Assembly: GCF_905475395.1 (NCBI RefSeq) | Contig: NC_058342.1 | Location: 33,004,140 to 33,068,139, forward strand | Length of the DNA stretch: 64,000 bases | Origin: Chrysoperla carnea | Taxonomy: Eukaryota; Arthropoda; Insecta; Neuroptera; Chrysopidae | Direction: 5' to 3' | Shown here: positions 49,101-60,894 of the stretch, in pieces | How the letters are laid out: each line of letters begins with the position of its first letter | Numbering within the stretch: position 1 is the first letter of the stretch | Notes under the pieces: model-generated | What the model saw: only the letters and a program-made list of their open reading frames with translations | The model's database searches: none | Told to the model about the DNA's origin: nothing | Translations under genes and position numbers: made by a program

Positions 49101-52100
49101 GTAATTCATAAAAACATAGTTAGATTTTAATAAATAGTTACAATTACACTATTACAGTACAACCTCTATAATTTCTACAGTAAAAACTCTTTAAATTTGA
49201 ATAAATTTTCAAATCAAAATTCCCTGATGATTTTCGATTTTTCGATTTTAAGTGATCAAAAAATCCAAAAAGAAAATTTCTTTCCTAATTTTTATATGAT
49301 CTTTCCTATGATTTTTTAATTTTCTAGAATAGTTAGAACCCGAGTTCATTTGTCTATTAGATAAATACTTCCTAAAAAATCCCCCAGGTGATACTGGAGG
49401 TCTATAGCCCCTCCCTCCGTTAAAGTTGTAGAAAAAAATACATGACCTAAACGAGCTCCCAAAAACCTGAGATCAGTGTGGCTTTGAAGATTAGCCTAGA
49501 ACCATCCTTTTCCAAATAAATTTCCAATCCCCCAAGTAATACTGGAGGGCGCTATATTATGGAAAAATCTGGGTTTAAAACTCTAAAAGACGGAAACAAG
49601 CCAGATTAACTGTTACAGACAAGGTATTTAAACAATTACAAGTTTATTATTTAATTTTATAAGTAGGGAATGTAAAAACTGGACAAATTGATAATTAAAT
49701 AGGTTTATGTATTCAAATATTTCAATAAACTTTTTCTAATATTTTTTTTCGATATCTCTAACCATCTCTGAAACTAATAAAAAAGGTCTACAAAGTATCT
49801 TTTATCTTTGCTCAAACTATACTATTTGACAAGGATAAAAGATATTTATTTATCAGAGTATTTTTCTGGTATTCTTGCAGAAACAAAGGCGAATCGTAAT
49901 CTAAAATTAAAAAGTCTATAGGTAGATTATATTGGCTGTAAACGAAGGGAAAACTTAAGCCATAGAGCCCATGGTGATACCATATTTGTATTTTACCACC
50001 TTTTCCGCTAATAATTCTATTTAGCAGCTCATAATTATTTTGAGAGGCTGAGTGTACCTCCTTCATGCATATATCATGCACTACATCAGTCCATCACAAT
50101 TATTACTTAAATTAATTTTTGTTGTGACGGCGGGAATCGAACCCGCTACCCTAGGCGTACCGCTTACGGAATTGGTTACGCTTTTACCAACTGAACAACT
50201 AGGGTTGACAATTGAGTATTGACAAATAAATAATATTTAAAAATTATTAGTTATGAATTGGTAATTTTGATTGAAAAGATAATGTAAAAACGTACTCAGC
50301 GTCTAATTTAATTTTCTTCTTGCGGCCACGTTTTCTGGGCGCCGGAATCATGCTGTTGGGATCCATAAGCATGTTATTCGGTGGTGACATGTAATTATGT
50401 TGCATTTGTTGTGACATTTGTAACATGTTATTACGATTTTGTTCTGCATGCGCATGTGCATGTGGATGTCCGTGTCCATGTCCATGTGCATGTGCATGTG
50501 CATTTGCATGTGCATGTGCATGTGCATGCTCTGAATCGTCCACAAAACTGTAGGGATCTTCTAAATGATCCAAATTTGTTGAGTGTGGACCCATTCCACC
50601 ACCTAACACAAGATCTGCACTTGTTTCGTAGCCATCATCTTGATTTTCATTTGACATTCTGTAGAAAATAAACAAATCGATTACACACAGTAAACTTAAG
50701 AAGATTAAACTAGTAGATAGTAAAATTTTAGAAAGAAATTCGCAACAACCCTGGTGGAAAAAATATTTGAAGAAAGAATAAGTCTTAGAAAGTCTGAAAA
50801 AGTCTTAGAAACTCTGAATTTCTCAACGTTTGTGGACTGTCTAATTCAGGCGAGTTATCCAGACTGAATTAGACAATCCAAAGACTTTTTCAGAGTTCTT
50901 ATGACTTTTTAAGACTTATTATTTCTTCAAATATTTTTCTATCAAGGAAAATATATAATTTAATAGATCCAGTGGCGAATTTGAAGGTAATCGCTCTCCA
51001 GATCCACGTCATCACAGGGCAATTTTTAAGAAGGTTTTTTAGGCCATTTTAACCTTATTAAGCGCCATTTTTTGGCCGTCTTCGTAAATCAACCCTTCTT
51101 GTATTATTAATCTAAGCTTTTTCAACTTGGGTGATCCTTAAATATTGTCGTCCTAGGCCAGGTCTTCGCGGGCCTTAGCCTAAATCCGCCTATGAATAGA
51201 TATCATTTTAACTGCTTGGAGCAGATTAATGACTGAAGGATCCAATTAATTACAAATTTAAAGTCCAAGTGCGCTAGTTTGTGTTATTAGGAGCTTATTT
51301 GACATCTCTTTTACTTTATCTTCGGAGAATTAAAAAAATAATAAGAAGGGTATCGAAAGTGGGTCCCTAGAACCTAGACCAAGGGGTGTTCTATGTGCTC
51401 TCTGGAGAAAATCTGCCACCCAATAAAATTGTTATTAAAATCAAATAAAGCTATAGGTTTCTGTTGAGGCCAGACGCCATGCAGAAATTCCACAGATTTT
51501 TCACCATGATCTCTCCCAGGATTGATGGATCCAAGGTTTCGAACCCGAACGTACTGAATCTGCAGGTGCAAGTCACATGTATGGAGGTTTCATCATACTC
51601 CATACAGGCTCTACAAGTGAGATCCTCGGAGATCTCCAGGTGATGAAGGTGGTAGTTCAATTTACAGTGTCCTGTCAAGAGTCCTACCACCCTTCTCAAC
51701 TGAAAGCGCCGAATATCTTGAAACATTGATTTGTTTTGGTTCGTTGTTTATACTTCTAAAAAAAAAAGAAAACTCTTAAAACTTTAAAATTCAGAAGTGG
51801 ACAAATTTTTCCGTATAATTTCCTTCTACGGGCGCCTATATTAAATTAAATTTTTAAGTTTTATTGAAAATATTTGAAACAATAGGATTGTACCGAAAAT
51901 GTATACAACGTAACAAATGAATCACCCGGTTTTTGGATCCAAAAAGTTGAGAATGTAAGAGATTTCAAAATAAATAAATATCTAGTTCTGTTATCAAAAT
52001 CATATTTTATAGCTTCAAATAAATCGGTTACCATGAAAACATAAAAGATCTGGAATTGGATTCCACAAAAAAACCTAGCTAAAAAATTCCAAGTATTTTA

Positions 52101-52387
52101 GGCAATGGATCGATATGTTTTTTTTTTAAATAATTAGATGAAGTTTTGCAAGTTTCCGCATAAAAATAAAATCGCTAGTATCGGGGCACAATTTTTGATT
52201 TTTGACATTAAAAAACTTACGGTTTATATCGATCCAAATGTGTTGGACGTGTATAGACCGAATCCCGATGAGAGTTTAGGCCATTTGGTGGACTACATGA
52301 ACCAGTTGAAGCACCATTTGAGCTCGCTGATTCCATGCTTGCCCCTAATAAATTAGCGGTTTCACGAAATAGTGTTGCTACTTGCAT
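46134..52387 (-). CDS. TDG: Thymine-DNA glycosylase (TDG / Thd1)
   Basis: Four exons on the minus strand: 52387-52221, 50658-50296, 49098-48957 and 48197-46134, phases consistent, for 911 residues (human about 410; insect Thd1 is also long). The catalytic domain begins KKHDRFNGMPEEE, then [20 protein letters not shown] and AGPGNHFWKC, with the catalytic Asn at residue 228, and the second motif WVMPSSSARCAQ at 348-359. The enzyme removes T or U, and oxidised 5-methylcytosine, from G mispairs in the nucleus. Basic AT-hook-like stretches flank the domain: RKRGRKKKIKL near 164-174 and two KKRGRPKKI blocks near 432-441 and 470-479. Residues 100-127 are a His-Ala/His-Gly repeat. The long tail is Ser, Pro, Asn, Gly and His rich and looks disordered. 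Intron 1 (1.6 kb) and intron 2 (1.2 kb) hold transposon debris. Confidence 0.95.
48340..48625. repeat. Family V fragment, inverted, in TDG intron 3
   Basis: It carries the complement of the family V phrases: CCCAAGTTTGTTACGCTTAA, AAATATTGATGCTACCAACA, GGTTGTCCGTCTGTC and the terminus CTATACAAGGTATTTCAGC. One end is truncated. Confidence 0.55.
49960..50203 (-). mobile_element. tRNA-headed SINE in TDG intron 2
   Basis: On the minus strand, CCCTAGTTGTTCAGTTGGTA is an A-box-like part, followed by GTAGCGGGTTCGATTCCCGC with a perfect B box. After the head comes a body with GGAGGTACACTCAGCCTCTC and AATAATTATGAGCTGCTAAA. The open frame of 89 codons on this strand (50081-49812) falls in the body and is not taken as a gene. 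The 3-prime edge is uncertain. Confidence 0.6.
50448..50529 (-). repeat. Hexamer microsatellite coding a His-Ala repeat in TDG
   Basis: TGCATG and CCATGTCCATG units in TDG exon 2 encode alternating His-Ala and His-Gly (residues 100-127). The opposite strand reads as Val-His, which explains the long antisense frame there. Confidence 0.85.
50749..50947. mobile_element. MITE in TDG intron 1, about 200 bp
   Basis: The ends CCTGGTGGAAAAAATATTTG and CAAATATTTTTCTATCAAGG are inverted; inward, GAATAAGTCTTAGAAAGTCT and GACTTTTTAAGACTTATT, then GACTGTCTAATTCAG and CTGAATTAGACAATC continue the pairing. The loop is short. Confidence 0.75.
50960..51190. repeat. Family W fragment in TDG intron 1
   Basis: AAGCGCCATTTTTTGGCCGT and CTTCGTAAATCAACCCTTCT match the words of the repeats at 26410-26730 (reversed) and 63470-63750. 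The edges are vague. Confidence 0.4.
51345..51735 (-). mobile_element. LINE tail with a recognisable RNase H-end peptide, in TDG intron 1
   Basis: The minus-strand frame 51726-51451 reads RRVVGLLTGHCKLNYHLHHL, then DLTCRACMEYDETSIHVTC and further to GEIMVKNLWNF, the C-terminal end typical of insect non-LTR retrotransposons that carry an RNase H domain. It has lost the rest of the ORF and is 5-prime truncated. The 3-prime UTR (51450 down to 51345) matches those at 14690 and 60105. It is inserted in the same direction as TDG. Confidence 0.75.
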
Positions 52388-53990
52388 GATGGTCGATTTT
52401 TAAAATTGTTCCTGGCAATAAAATTTGTTAAGGTACTAAAAAATCGTTGAAACGTTGGATTTTGATCACTTTAGCTCAAAATAAAATTTAAAAAAACACT
52501 TAAACACTTTGCCGCACTTCACTTATTAGCTCTCAGATTTAGCTCTTTGGTAATAATTAACTTGGGAGCTCACACTAATTAAAACACTGAATTGATTTTG
52601 AAGTTGAACACTGATACTGATACTGATCCAAAAATATTATTTTGCTTCCATAATCCATGATCACAAAACAATTGTTCGTAAAATTCGTTTGATTGTTTAA
52701 AAATGTTTCTAAACAGCACATTTTGAATTTCAAGTTGATGTTCTTAGTTCTGATGTGGTTTGAGTGATCTTGAACATAAAAAAATGAAAACAAATGAGTA
52801 TTCGCCTATTCGGTATACAATAGTGCTTTTGCGGACCCGGTAGTGGTCGGTTATGTATATAATACTATACTGATACACTATATCACTATAGTATAGTTCC
52901 TATAATACAGAACCAGGATTCGAATATATATATTATATATATATAGGTTTTTTTTTCAACAATTCGCGGTTCACACAAAACCTCACCCTAGCGATCTTCG
53001 AATACACACCGAATGTTCTGATTGGTTGCAAGTTATAAGAACATTTTACAAAAATCAATAATGTTGTATCCTGGTAGTGTATTTTTACAGAGCGTCCGGA
53101 TCGCGCAATTCATGCTGCGGCTTAAAACTCACTATACATTTACTGTATATTCAGTGTATGTAGTTGTGTGGACATATACTGACACAGTTATGTATATATG
53201 TATATATATAGTTAAAATCATCTATAGCGACATCCAGGGCTGCCAGATGGAATAATTTTGTAATAGGGTATTATCGTTAGTCAAAAATAAATCATGAAAT
53301 TTGAAAAAAAGTTAAAATTTATGTAAAAATATACTTAAATATTCTGATTTCGAGCCATAAAAGACCTTTTTTCTTTTAAAAAATTAAAAATCGTAATTTT
53401 TAAACTGTATATCACGTGACCTAAAACGTGGATATCATATCGGTATGAGTCATAGACCATCAGTTAATTCAGTGTAGACAGCTGGGTATAATATATCCAT
53501 AGATAGTAAGTATTTATATTTATTATAATCAGATGTCTATGAATATATCTGTCAAACTTATTTGTGTTATTTCATATAATGATACCGATATTACGTCATC
53601 AAATTGGATGCCCACGTTTTTGACAGTTTAAAAAAGATTTAAAATTTTGGTTTTTGGCAAGAAAGTTTGTGTATCTTTCCGAAATAAATTTTTGGTGGCT
53701 TTTTATTAGCAAAATCAACATTTTGAAGTACTTTTTCAAAAATAGTGGAATACCCTATTCTCTGTATAAAGCTCGTATCCTAGACTGTCTCGTATAATTG
53801 AATACAAAAAAATAAATAACATATGCAATTCAAAGACTTGCATGTATGAGCTTTCGTATGACATGATTTTTACATATCGACATTTACTTCTTTCTTCAAA
53901 TTTAAATTTTACCGTGAAAGAAATAAATTTTTTTTTGAGGTTATACTCATCGTCTATAATTTATGAGGTTTATAACAGAGATATTAAGAC

Positions 53991-54218
53991 CATAGAGCCG
54001 CAAAATGATTGCCCAAAGGGTTGATCGTAGTAGAATGACCAGATATAATAGGCGAGTATAGCTGTCCTCGATAAGACAGAGATAGAAATAAGATAGAGAA
54101 AAGATCAGTGATGTAAATGTATTAACGTATAAACACCTATCAGTTCTGTCTCTTTCTTTGTGGTCTAATTCACTTATTACGTTTCCTATGTCTTGTTTCC
54201 ATTTTAGGTTTCTATGGT
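53991..54218. repeat. Family X repeat, copy 2
   Basis: The ends ACCATAGAGCCGCAAAATGA and CCATTTTAGGTTTCTATGGT are inverted; GATTGCCCAAAGGGTTGATC and GATAAGACAGAGATAGAAAT match 143-326. It is non-coding. Confidence 0.55.
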
Positions 54219-54334
54219 TTATAATAAAGAAAAACGAATTATAAGACCTTTGTATGTAATAGACCTTTTTGTTTTAAAAAGTGATCTTATGTTTCTGACA
54301 GTTTGTCAAAAAAACTAATGCGATAAAATGAATA

Positions 54335-54749
54335 ACAAAATATTATGTGCAAGTGATGCTTATAAATTTGATAATATACATATCTCTCTTCAATCATTAA
54401 TAAACTAACTATAGTCGTCTCTCTTCATCAAATGATGGATCTTTGATGAACTCATAATTAAATTAAAATTTAGTTTTGATATCATCAACAACCTTATATT
54501 TTGATGGTAATTTTTATAAACTACAAGATTGTCTAAATATTTTAGATAGTTTTTTATCACACTCTCTAGACTTTTCGATATAGAAATATCCAATTGAAAA
54601 GGATAACCTATTTGATTCATCATTTTTTCAGCCAACTTTGAACGATAAAAAACCCGATTAGCAAGGAATTTTTTGTGATTTTTGTAAACTTTGTTAATCA
54701 AAAAATGTATTTATAAAGTTTTATTGAAATCCCTAGTATTATCCAATCC
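54335..54749 (-). mobile_element. Family N element, truncated copy
   Basis: It is the inverse of 57472-57900 over about 415 bp: both have GGATTGGATAATACTAGGGA, TATCCTTTTCAATTGGATAT and GAGTGTGATAAAAAACTATC. A 98-codon frame here is not kept in the other copy. Right of it, at 54783-54816, stands a pogo-like terminus (TAGTCAAAATCATTTGTAGC on the minus strand). Confidence 0.6.
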
Positions 54750-55189
54750 TTGCATATCTCATTAAACCTCACGAATTGGACGTTATAATCGATGTCGCTA
54801 CAAATGATTTTGACTATATATATCTATATAATACCATACACATACAGACTTAGTATACCCAGACCCACATTACATTCACATCACAGTTAAATCTTTCTGT
54901 TCGGTGTTCTGTTCCCTACATTCTACATTATCTAGGATACAAACAAAAAAGACAGATATATAACCATTTACTATTTACTATCTTTCTCTAATTGTATGTT
55001 GGAATCATTTACATTGGATTGCATTGTTGTCAGATTTGAATCAATTCGATTTAACTTTTAACAATTATTTATTTATAAAGTATCTAAATTGTATGTCTCA
55101 AACTGAGAATATTTGATCGGAAATTATTGTGAAAATCTTAAAAAGTATCAAAAAATGTTGAGAATTTTCCAATTTTTATGGTTTTTGCT

Positions 55190-55512
55190 AAGGATGTATC
55201 AGCACAGTAATGGAGGCACAAATTTAAAAAATATATATTTTCAATTTTGATGATAAATTATATTACAACTTGACGATATAAGACGAAAAGTAAGAATACA
55301 ATTTTTCGATATCTGGCGTAATTTTCAAAATATCGAAAATTGAAAATTTTGTTTAATTATTCAGCTTTCTATATTTCGAAAACCAAGGCATATATCGAAA
55401 AATTTTATTCTTATTTTTCGTCTACATTCATGAAGTTATAACAACATTCATCATCAAAGTTGAAATAAGATAAAAATAATTTCAACCCTAAATCTACCCT
55501 GTTCTTACATCC
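55190..55512. mobile_element. Hairpin MITE, about 320 bp
   Basis: GATGATAAATTATATTACAA and TATAAGACGAAAAGTAAGAA at the left pair loosely with TTCTTATTTTTCGTCTACA and TTATAACAACATTCATCATC at the right. The outer ends read GGATGTA and TACATCC. It is non-coding. Confidence 0.6.
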
Positions 55513-57276
55513 CTTATATAGATGGAGACACTTGGTTTTTTTTTTCTATGCCATTGCTTATATATTTACTTTCTATTAAAAAGGTTTTTTAAAATTAGTT
55601 TTCATTCATTCCAAGTAAAAATTATCAAAAACTTTCAAAATATGTCGTTTCTTGAGATTCCTTCATGAGACCCAATGTATTTTACATCGATTTTCAATGA
55701 CTTTCTTCTTAAAAATTTGCACGGATACCTATGCTGAAATTTTAACCACATGTTCTTTGAGTAAAAGTCTGCCTTTAAAAATTTTTTTAGTCTTTTAATC
55801 AAACATGCTCATACATCCTTAACTTAAAAAAAATTAATATAAACATTTTTCTAGACATCATTACGAATTCAACGAGCTCTCGAACATATCCATTTCTTAC
55901 CGTTTTCAACTTATCAACTAGACTATTTATCCAAAGACCGGAAGCACACCTCAAAAAACGTAGATTCCGGCCCAAAATCGAAAAGAAAGAAACCCTACGT
56001 GTGAGATCCGAGGCTAGTGATAAACAATCTGTAGTGTATTTGTATGATTCCAAATTTCCAATTGATTAAAGAATTAGTTTTGGTGGATTTGGCAACATCG
56101 TGTAGTCATGAGTCGTCAGAGTCAGAGTCTATTATAAATATCAGTGGTTATATTTACGAGAACGCAACACAGATGAACGATTTTGTAGTTTGTATATTAT
56201 ATATTGGATTATCTACAATACATGTATATACAAATGTATATACAATACATGTAGATGTATATATAACACACATATATATACATCCAAGCAGCAGTAAATA
56301 TATAAGAGTTATAACGAGCACGTCACATCTATTCAGTTGTATTGTAAATACATATAATACAAATGTATTTCAAAAGAAACATAACCTGTTCATCGCAACT
56401 GTCAAATCTGTCAATAATCATCTTATTTCCTTTCTTAACGTTCTGTACCAGATGATCTTTGTTTGATATCAGAGTACATGAGTACATACTGTTGTTACTA
56501 TAGCGACAACAGAATGCAACATTCTGATTGGTAAATCAAACCACCATCATATCTATATCTCATATAGTTCATAGAGAACAGTACACTAACAGTGAACAGC
56601 GAGCGAACAGACTAACAGTGAGAAATGACTGTAAATGTAAAAACTGTAACGGTATGGGTAACAATATTATTATAATTAGTATATATGCAACAGGCTACTG
56701 ATGTAGCTCAAACTCAAACTCATAGCACAAGCACACCACAGCACACACTTCTTATAACATACCGTACTTTTTTATTTGACTTTTTATTTTAAAAAAAATA
56801 TAAAAATCAACTCCACTCTGCCACTCTCTATCAGTATTCAGCAAATCAGTTCAGTTCAGTAGACCAAACTGGTGTCATCACTCACCATACAATACACTCT
56901 GAACTCTCAGTACTCGGTACTGTAAATACGTACAGCACTTGGCACTTTACTTTAAAATAAAAGTGCTCACTGCTCAGTAATTTGTAACAGTTCTTAAGTC
57001 ACTAACTAAACAAAAAAACACTTGTGTAATATTTGACAACTGCAAAGTGCAGTGTTCCGTTCACTATTTTGTAATAAAATGGTTTGATTTGGATTCGTAT
57101 TCGTTGGTAACTAAACATTCATTGCTGGTTTGGTTTTTGTTGTCGATTGCATTCTTGAGATAAGAATTCAACTCACTTGAACTGTGAGAGGCATCGCCAT
57201 GCCATTGAGAAGGGATACGAGAACAAATACTAAACATAGTATTATACCTCTGGTTCTCAACTGAATATAATAGATA

Positions 57277-58189
57277 CAGTCAAAATTCCTTATAGTGACG
57301 TTATGGAATGATACAAACTGAATTGGAACTAATTTAGTGACTAAAATAATAAAAATACACTTTTCTTCGGAGAAACTGGTTCTCAAAGGACAAACTGGAA
57401 CACCAGAGAGTTAATCAGAATTTATTGTAAAGAATGATTAGTGAAAGAAGCAATTCAAAATATGTATGGAAGGATTGGATAATACTAGGGATTTCAATAA
57501 AACTTTATAAATACATTTTTTTATTAACAAAGTTAACGAAAACCACAAAAAATTCCTAGGTTACCGGGCGTTTTATTACTTTTTTTATCGTTCAAAGTTG
57601 GCTGAAAAAATGATGAATCATATAAGTTATCCTTTTCAATTGGATATTTCTATATCGAAAAATCTACAGAGTGTGATAAAAAACTATCTAAAATATTAAG
57701 ACAATCTTGTAGTTTATAATAATACCATCAAAATATAAGGTTGTCGATGGTATCAAAACAAAATTTTAATTTAATAATTCGAGTTCATCGAAGATCCATC
57801 ATTTGATGAACAGAGACGACTATAGTTAGAGAATTGATGATTGAAGAGAGATATTTATATTATCAAATTTATAAGCATCGCTTGCACACAATATATTATA
57901 TATTTTTGTAGTTGCGTGGTATTATAAAGCTAAAAAAAATCACATTATTTGAGTACAAAGCATGTATTTGGTTTATATGTATGTACCGTGCAATAAACCA
58001 AAACTTTTTTTACAATACTGTAGGTTTACAATCACCTATAAGTTTTATTGAAATTCCTAGTATTATTCAGTCCAAATAAATTGTATTATTAGGCTCGAAA
58101 ACACACTTTCAAGTTCAAAAAGTTTGCCTCGATAAAACAACTCAAGTATAGTGAGTTACTTTTACAGTCGATATAAAAGATTTTGACTG
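57277..58189. mobile_element. Pogo/Tc1-like non-autonomous element with TA duplication
   Basis: It is bounded by TA|CAGTCAAAATTCC at 57277 and GATTTTGACTG|TA at 58189. The ends are inverted and the TA dinucleotide is doubled, as mariner-pogo superfamily elements do. It is 913 bp, of which about 600 bp is a nested family N element. No transposase frame remains. Confidence 0.65.
57472..58073 (+). mobile_element. Family N element nested in the pogo-like element
   Basis: The left end GGATTGGATAATACTAGGGA and the right end CCTAGTATTATTCAGTCC are inverted, continuing into ATTTCAATAAAACTT on both sides (about 36-bp TIRs). It is 602 bp. The first 430 bp repeats in inverse orientation at 54335-54749. 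Confidence 0.65.
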
Positions 58190-58939
58190 TACTTACAATA
58201 GATACAGATATATACATTATAACATACAACACACTTACATTCCTAGTTTTTAGCTGAGCTAACGATCAACAGACGAACAGATAGACCTTTATTTTAACCT
58301 TTTCTAGTTATCTTTCCTTTTCATACAATTGTATTTGTGTATCGTTACATTTCATACCTTCTAATGCCCATTGTTTGTTCGGCTTGGGTTTAGTATTAGT
58401 TAGGTACCAGAGTACCTTTGTTGAATGTTCAATGTTGTTAAATTCACTACCTGAGCTCAGTTCAGCTCAAAAGCATACCCACATCCATAATATCATATCC
58501 ATGTGTGCTGTCAGTTACTATTACTCACTTACTCAGTTGTGTTTGGTTGTGTTGTATGTGATTAGTAGGAGGCCTTTTAGCAGGATTATCTATGGTGGTC
58601 AAACACAAGCCACGCCAGTTACTTTTATGTTACTTTGCTACATACCTTACCTACAATACCTTATCTACAGACCTTACAAAAGTATACTTAGCAACTAATA
58701 GCAAAAACAAACAGATTTTTAGCTCAAAAATTACGTGAAGAAGATGAAAAATTGGTTATATGTAGTTTACAGGATGTAAAAGAAGTAATTTAACAATAAC
58801 TAGAAAAATTTGGAAAATTCACATCGAGAAATAAAAATAAAATAAATTAAAAAGTATACTTTAACTAAGAAAAAGTTTTATACAAAAGTTCTACCTGACG
58901 TAATTCTTTACATTTTTGTCTTTTTAGCATCAAAATTGT

Positions 58940-59215
58940 CTGAGATTAGTCCCGGATTTGCCATATAGGCGGACTAAGCGGTGCCTATGGGCCCCCACAT
59001 ATTTACAAAAGATAGTTTAAGGAGTTTGGCACTTATGAGCTTGGAATCTGATCTACTGAGAGATTTAAATTTTGATGACATTATTGATAGTTTTTCTAAG
59101 CCGACGAGTCGGAAAATAAAAAATCTCTTAATTTTCCCGTTTTCATCAAAAACTTTCGTCTCCCAAGCCCCCACAAAAACTCCGGGTCTTTGAAAAGTAA
59201 ATCTGACACTGCCTG
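58940..59215. repeat. Worn DNA element, GGCCCCC-ended
   Basis: GTCCCGGATTTGCCATATAG and TAAGCGGTGCCTATGGGCCC at the left and CAAGCCCCCACAAAAACTCC with GTAAATCTGACA at the right resemble the edges of degraded DNA transposons. No strong TIR remains. Confidence 0.35.
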
Positions 59216-59249
59216 AGATATTCTACTTTTAACGACAAGTACTTTTTGT

Positions 59250-59690
59250 GTTGTCATGTGTGAAACCTTAAATTTTAACAGTTTTTCGCGGATATCTCGA
59301 AAACCGTACATAAGTAATACTCTCTAAGCTGTGAATTCCCGTTAAATTTTGTCTCTAAAGAAGCTAGTAAGTCAGTTTATTTTGGTCATAGCTCCGTGAA
59401 TTATCACAATAGTTGTGCCTAATATAGCTCATTTTCTAACCTTTTTACAAACTATAAAATAGGTCCATGAGTTTTTGCCAAATAAAATTACAATTTTCTG
59501 TTATTGAATGATTCGACTTGAGTTGTTGACGAATTAAATTCGACATTCAATCAAATCCTTTTGTTATTTTATTTTTGTAGTGATATCATTTTTTTCTTCG
59601 AATGTACGGTTTTTGAGTTATCCGTGAAAAACTGTTAAGATTTGGGATTTCGATAAGTGACGACTATAATAATTACACTGTGCGACAAAT
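59250..59690. mobile_element. Inverted-repeat element, about 440 bp
   Basis: TTTTAACAGTTTTTCGCGGA followed by TATCTCGAAAACCGTACAT at the left matches the complement of ATGTACGGTTTTTGAGTTAT and CCGTGAAAAACTGTTAAGAT at the right. The outer limits are uncertain. It is non-coding. Confidence 0.5.
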
Positions 59691-60104
59691 TAGATTTCTT
59701 TTTTAATACTTATGCTCAAAGTAGTTATATTCCATCAAATTAAACGAAAATAGCAATGAAATTTTTCCAACGCATCACGTTTTCAAAGTATGACGTCATA
59801 GCTATTTTCAACGAGTCATTTTAGAAGAAACAATTTTGACATCTTAAAATTGAATTAAATTTTATAAAAACTAGCTAATATTATTCTGGGTGCAAAAATC
59901 TTGTCGCCCAGTGTTATTTTTTACTTTTTTTTACATAAGTACAAGTCAACTAAATCTATGGTAAATACAGGTCTAAGGGGCCAGTATTTTTGACATACCC
60001 TTCCCTTCCTGATACGCCCATGCTCCCAACAGTCAGCCTGAGCTCAATCAAATCATAAATTTTGTATTTGCCTCAATCACGTAAAAGTCTTGACGGATAT
60101 CAGA

Positions 60105-60330
60105 TAAGAGGGATATTGCAAATGGGTTCCTAACACCTAGACTCATAGGGTTCTCTGTACCCTCCTTGGGAACAACTTGTCACTCGGAGGCGAAACATCT
60201 CCGAGCAAAAAGGGCTATTTTAATTAGATGAAGCTATAGAAATCAGTTAAGAATAGAGGTCGCGCATGTCTATAAATAGAAATCGTGTTATGTTGAGGCG
60301 ACACCATGGACAAAGTAAATTTGGGTGACA
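60105..60330 (-). mobile_element. LINE 3-prime end fragment, third copy
   Basis: GGGTTCCTAACACCTAGACT, TCGGAGGCGAAACATCTCCG and TTTTAATTAGATGAAGCTAT match the 3-prime UTR regions at 14690 and 51345. GTTGAGGCGACACCATGGA matches the last coding part. Little coding sequence is left. Confidence 0.6.
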
Positions 60331-60894
60331 TCCGGTAGTTTTAGTGCATGTGTTTTAAAACAACTCATGTGTATTTTCTCATATTTATTCGACAGTGACG
60401 ATTTCAAGTATCGTTGGTTACTATTACTGGAAAGGGATGCCAGCCATTACAACTATAAACTTATTAACTGAAACTCACGTTTGTAAAACACACTCGACTA
60501 ATACAAACAGAAACAGTAACGACTTAGCTCAGGCTGTGCGCGTTGCCGCTGTGCCGAAGCCGCTGTGCGTTAGTCACCATTCACTAGCCACTGTAAGATA
60601 ACACAGTTATGTAAGCGTTGCATGTCGTGCAGTGCGTCAGCGTAACTGTGCGTTTGTTTAGTTTAGCTTTGCCTACTCAATTCTAATTCTAGCTCTAAAT
60701 TACTGCTAGAATAATAAATAATTCGAATACTTTAATTTTTTGCTTAAATATTTCATTATGAATTCTTGGTATCATTAACATCCTGCCATTTTCAGTTTAT
60801 TTAGTTAGGTAGTAATTACTGAGACACATTCTACGAATTTTAATACTAATAGTTTTCATACTCATCAGCATAGATAAATGAATACAGTGGAACC

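Larger units (their letters stand above)
52388..57276. other. TDG upstream region, gene-free
   Basis: The TDG promoter must lie just right of 52387 but no core motif is obvious; a TA-rich stretch (52850-52950) follows. Further on are a family X copy (53991-54218), an N copy (54335-54749) beside a pogo-like end (to 54816), a hairpin element (55190-55512) and simple ATGTATATACA-type DNA (56200-56300). No exon could be supported. Confidence 0.5.

Noticed and set aside
49812-50081. 89-codon frame on the minus strand in a TDG intron.
   Set aside because: It overlaps the body of a tRNA-headed SINE and is not bounded by plausible splice sites matching TDG.
50110-50205. Possible tRNA gene on the minus strand.
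   Set aside because: The B box is perfect but the acceptor stem does not pair and a SINE body follows directly.
50381-50671. 96-codon plus-strand frame rich in Val and His.
   Set aside because: It is the antisense of the His-Ala repeat in TDG exon 2.
54405-54701. 98-codon frame on the minus strand.
   Set aside because: It lies in family N; the copy at 57.5 kb does not keep the frame, and I recognise no domain.
55799-56466. Adjacent 84- and 140-codon frames considered as a small gene pair.
   Set aside because: The second frame runs through ATGTATATACA simple sequence, and neither shows a known domain or good splice sites.
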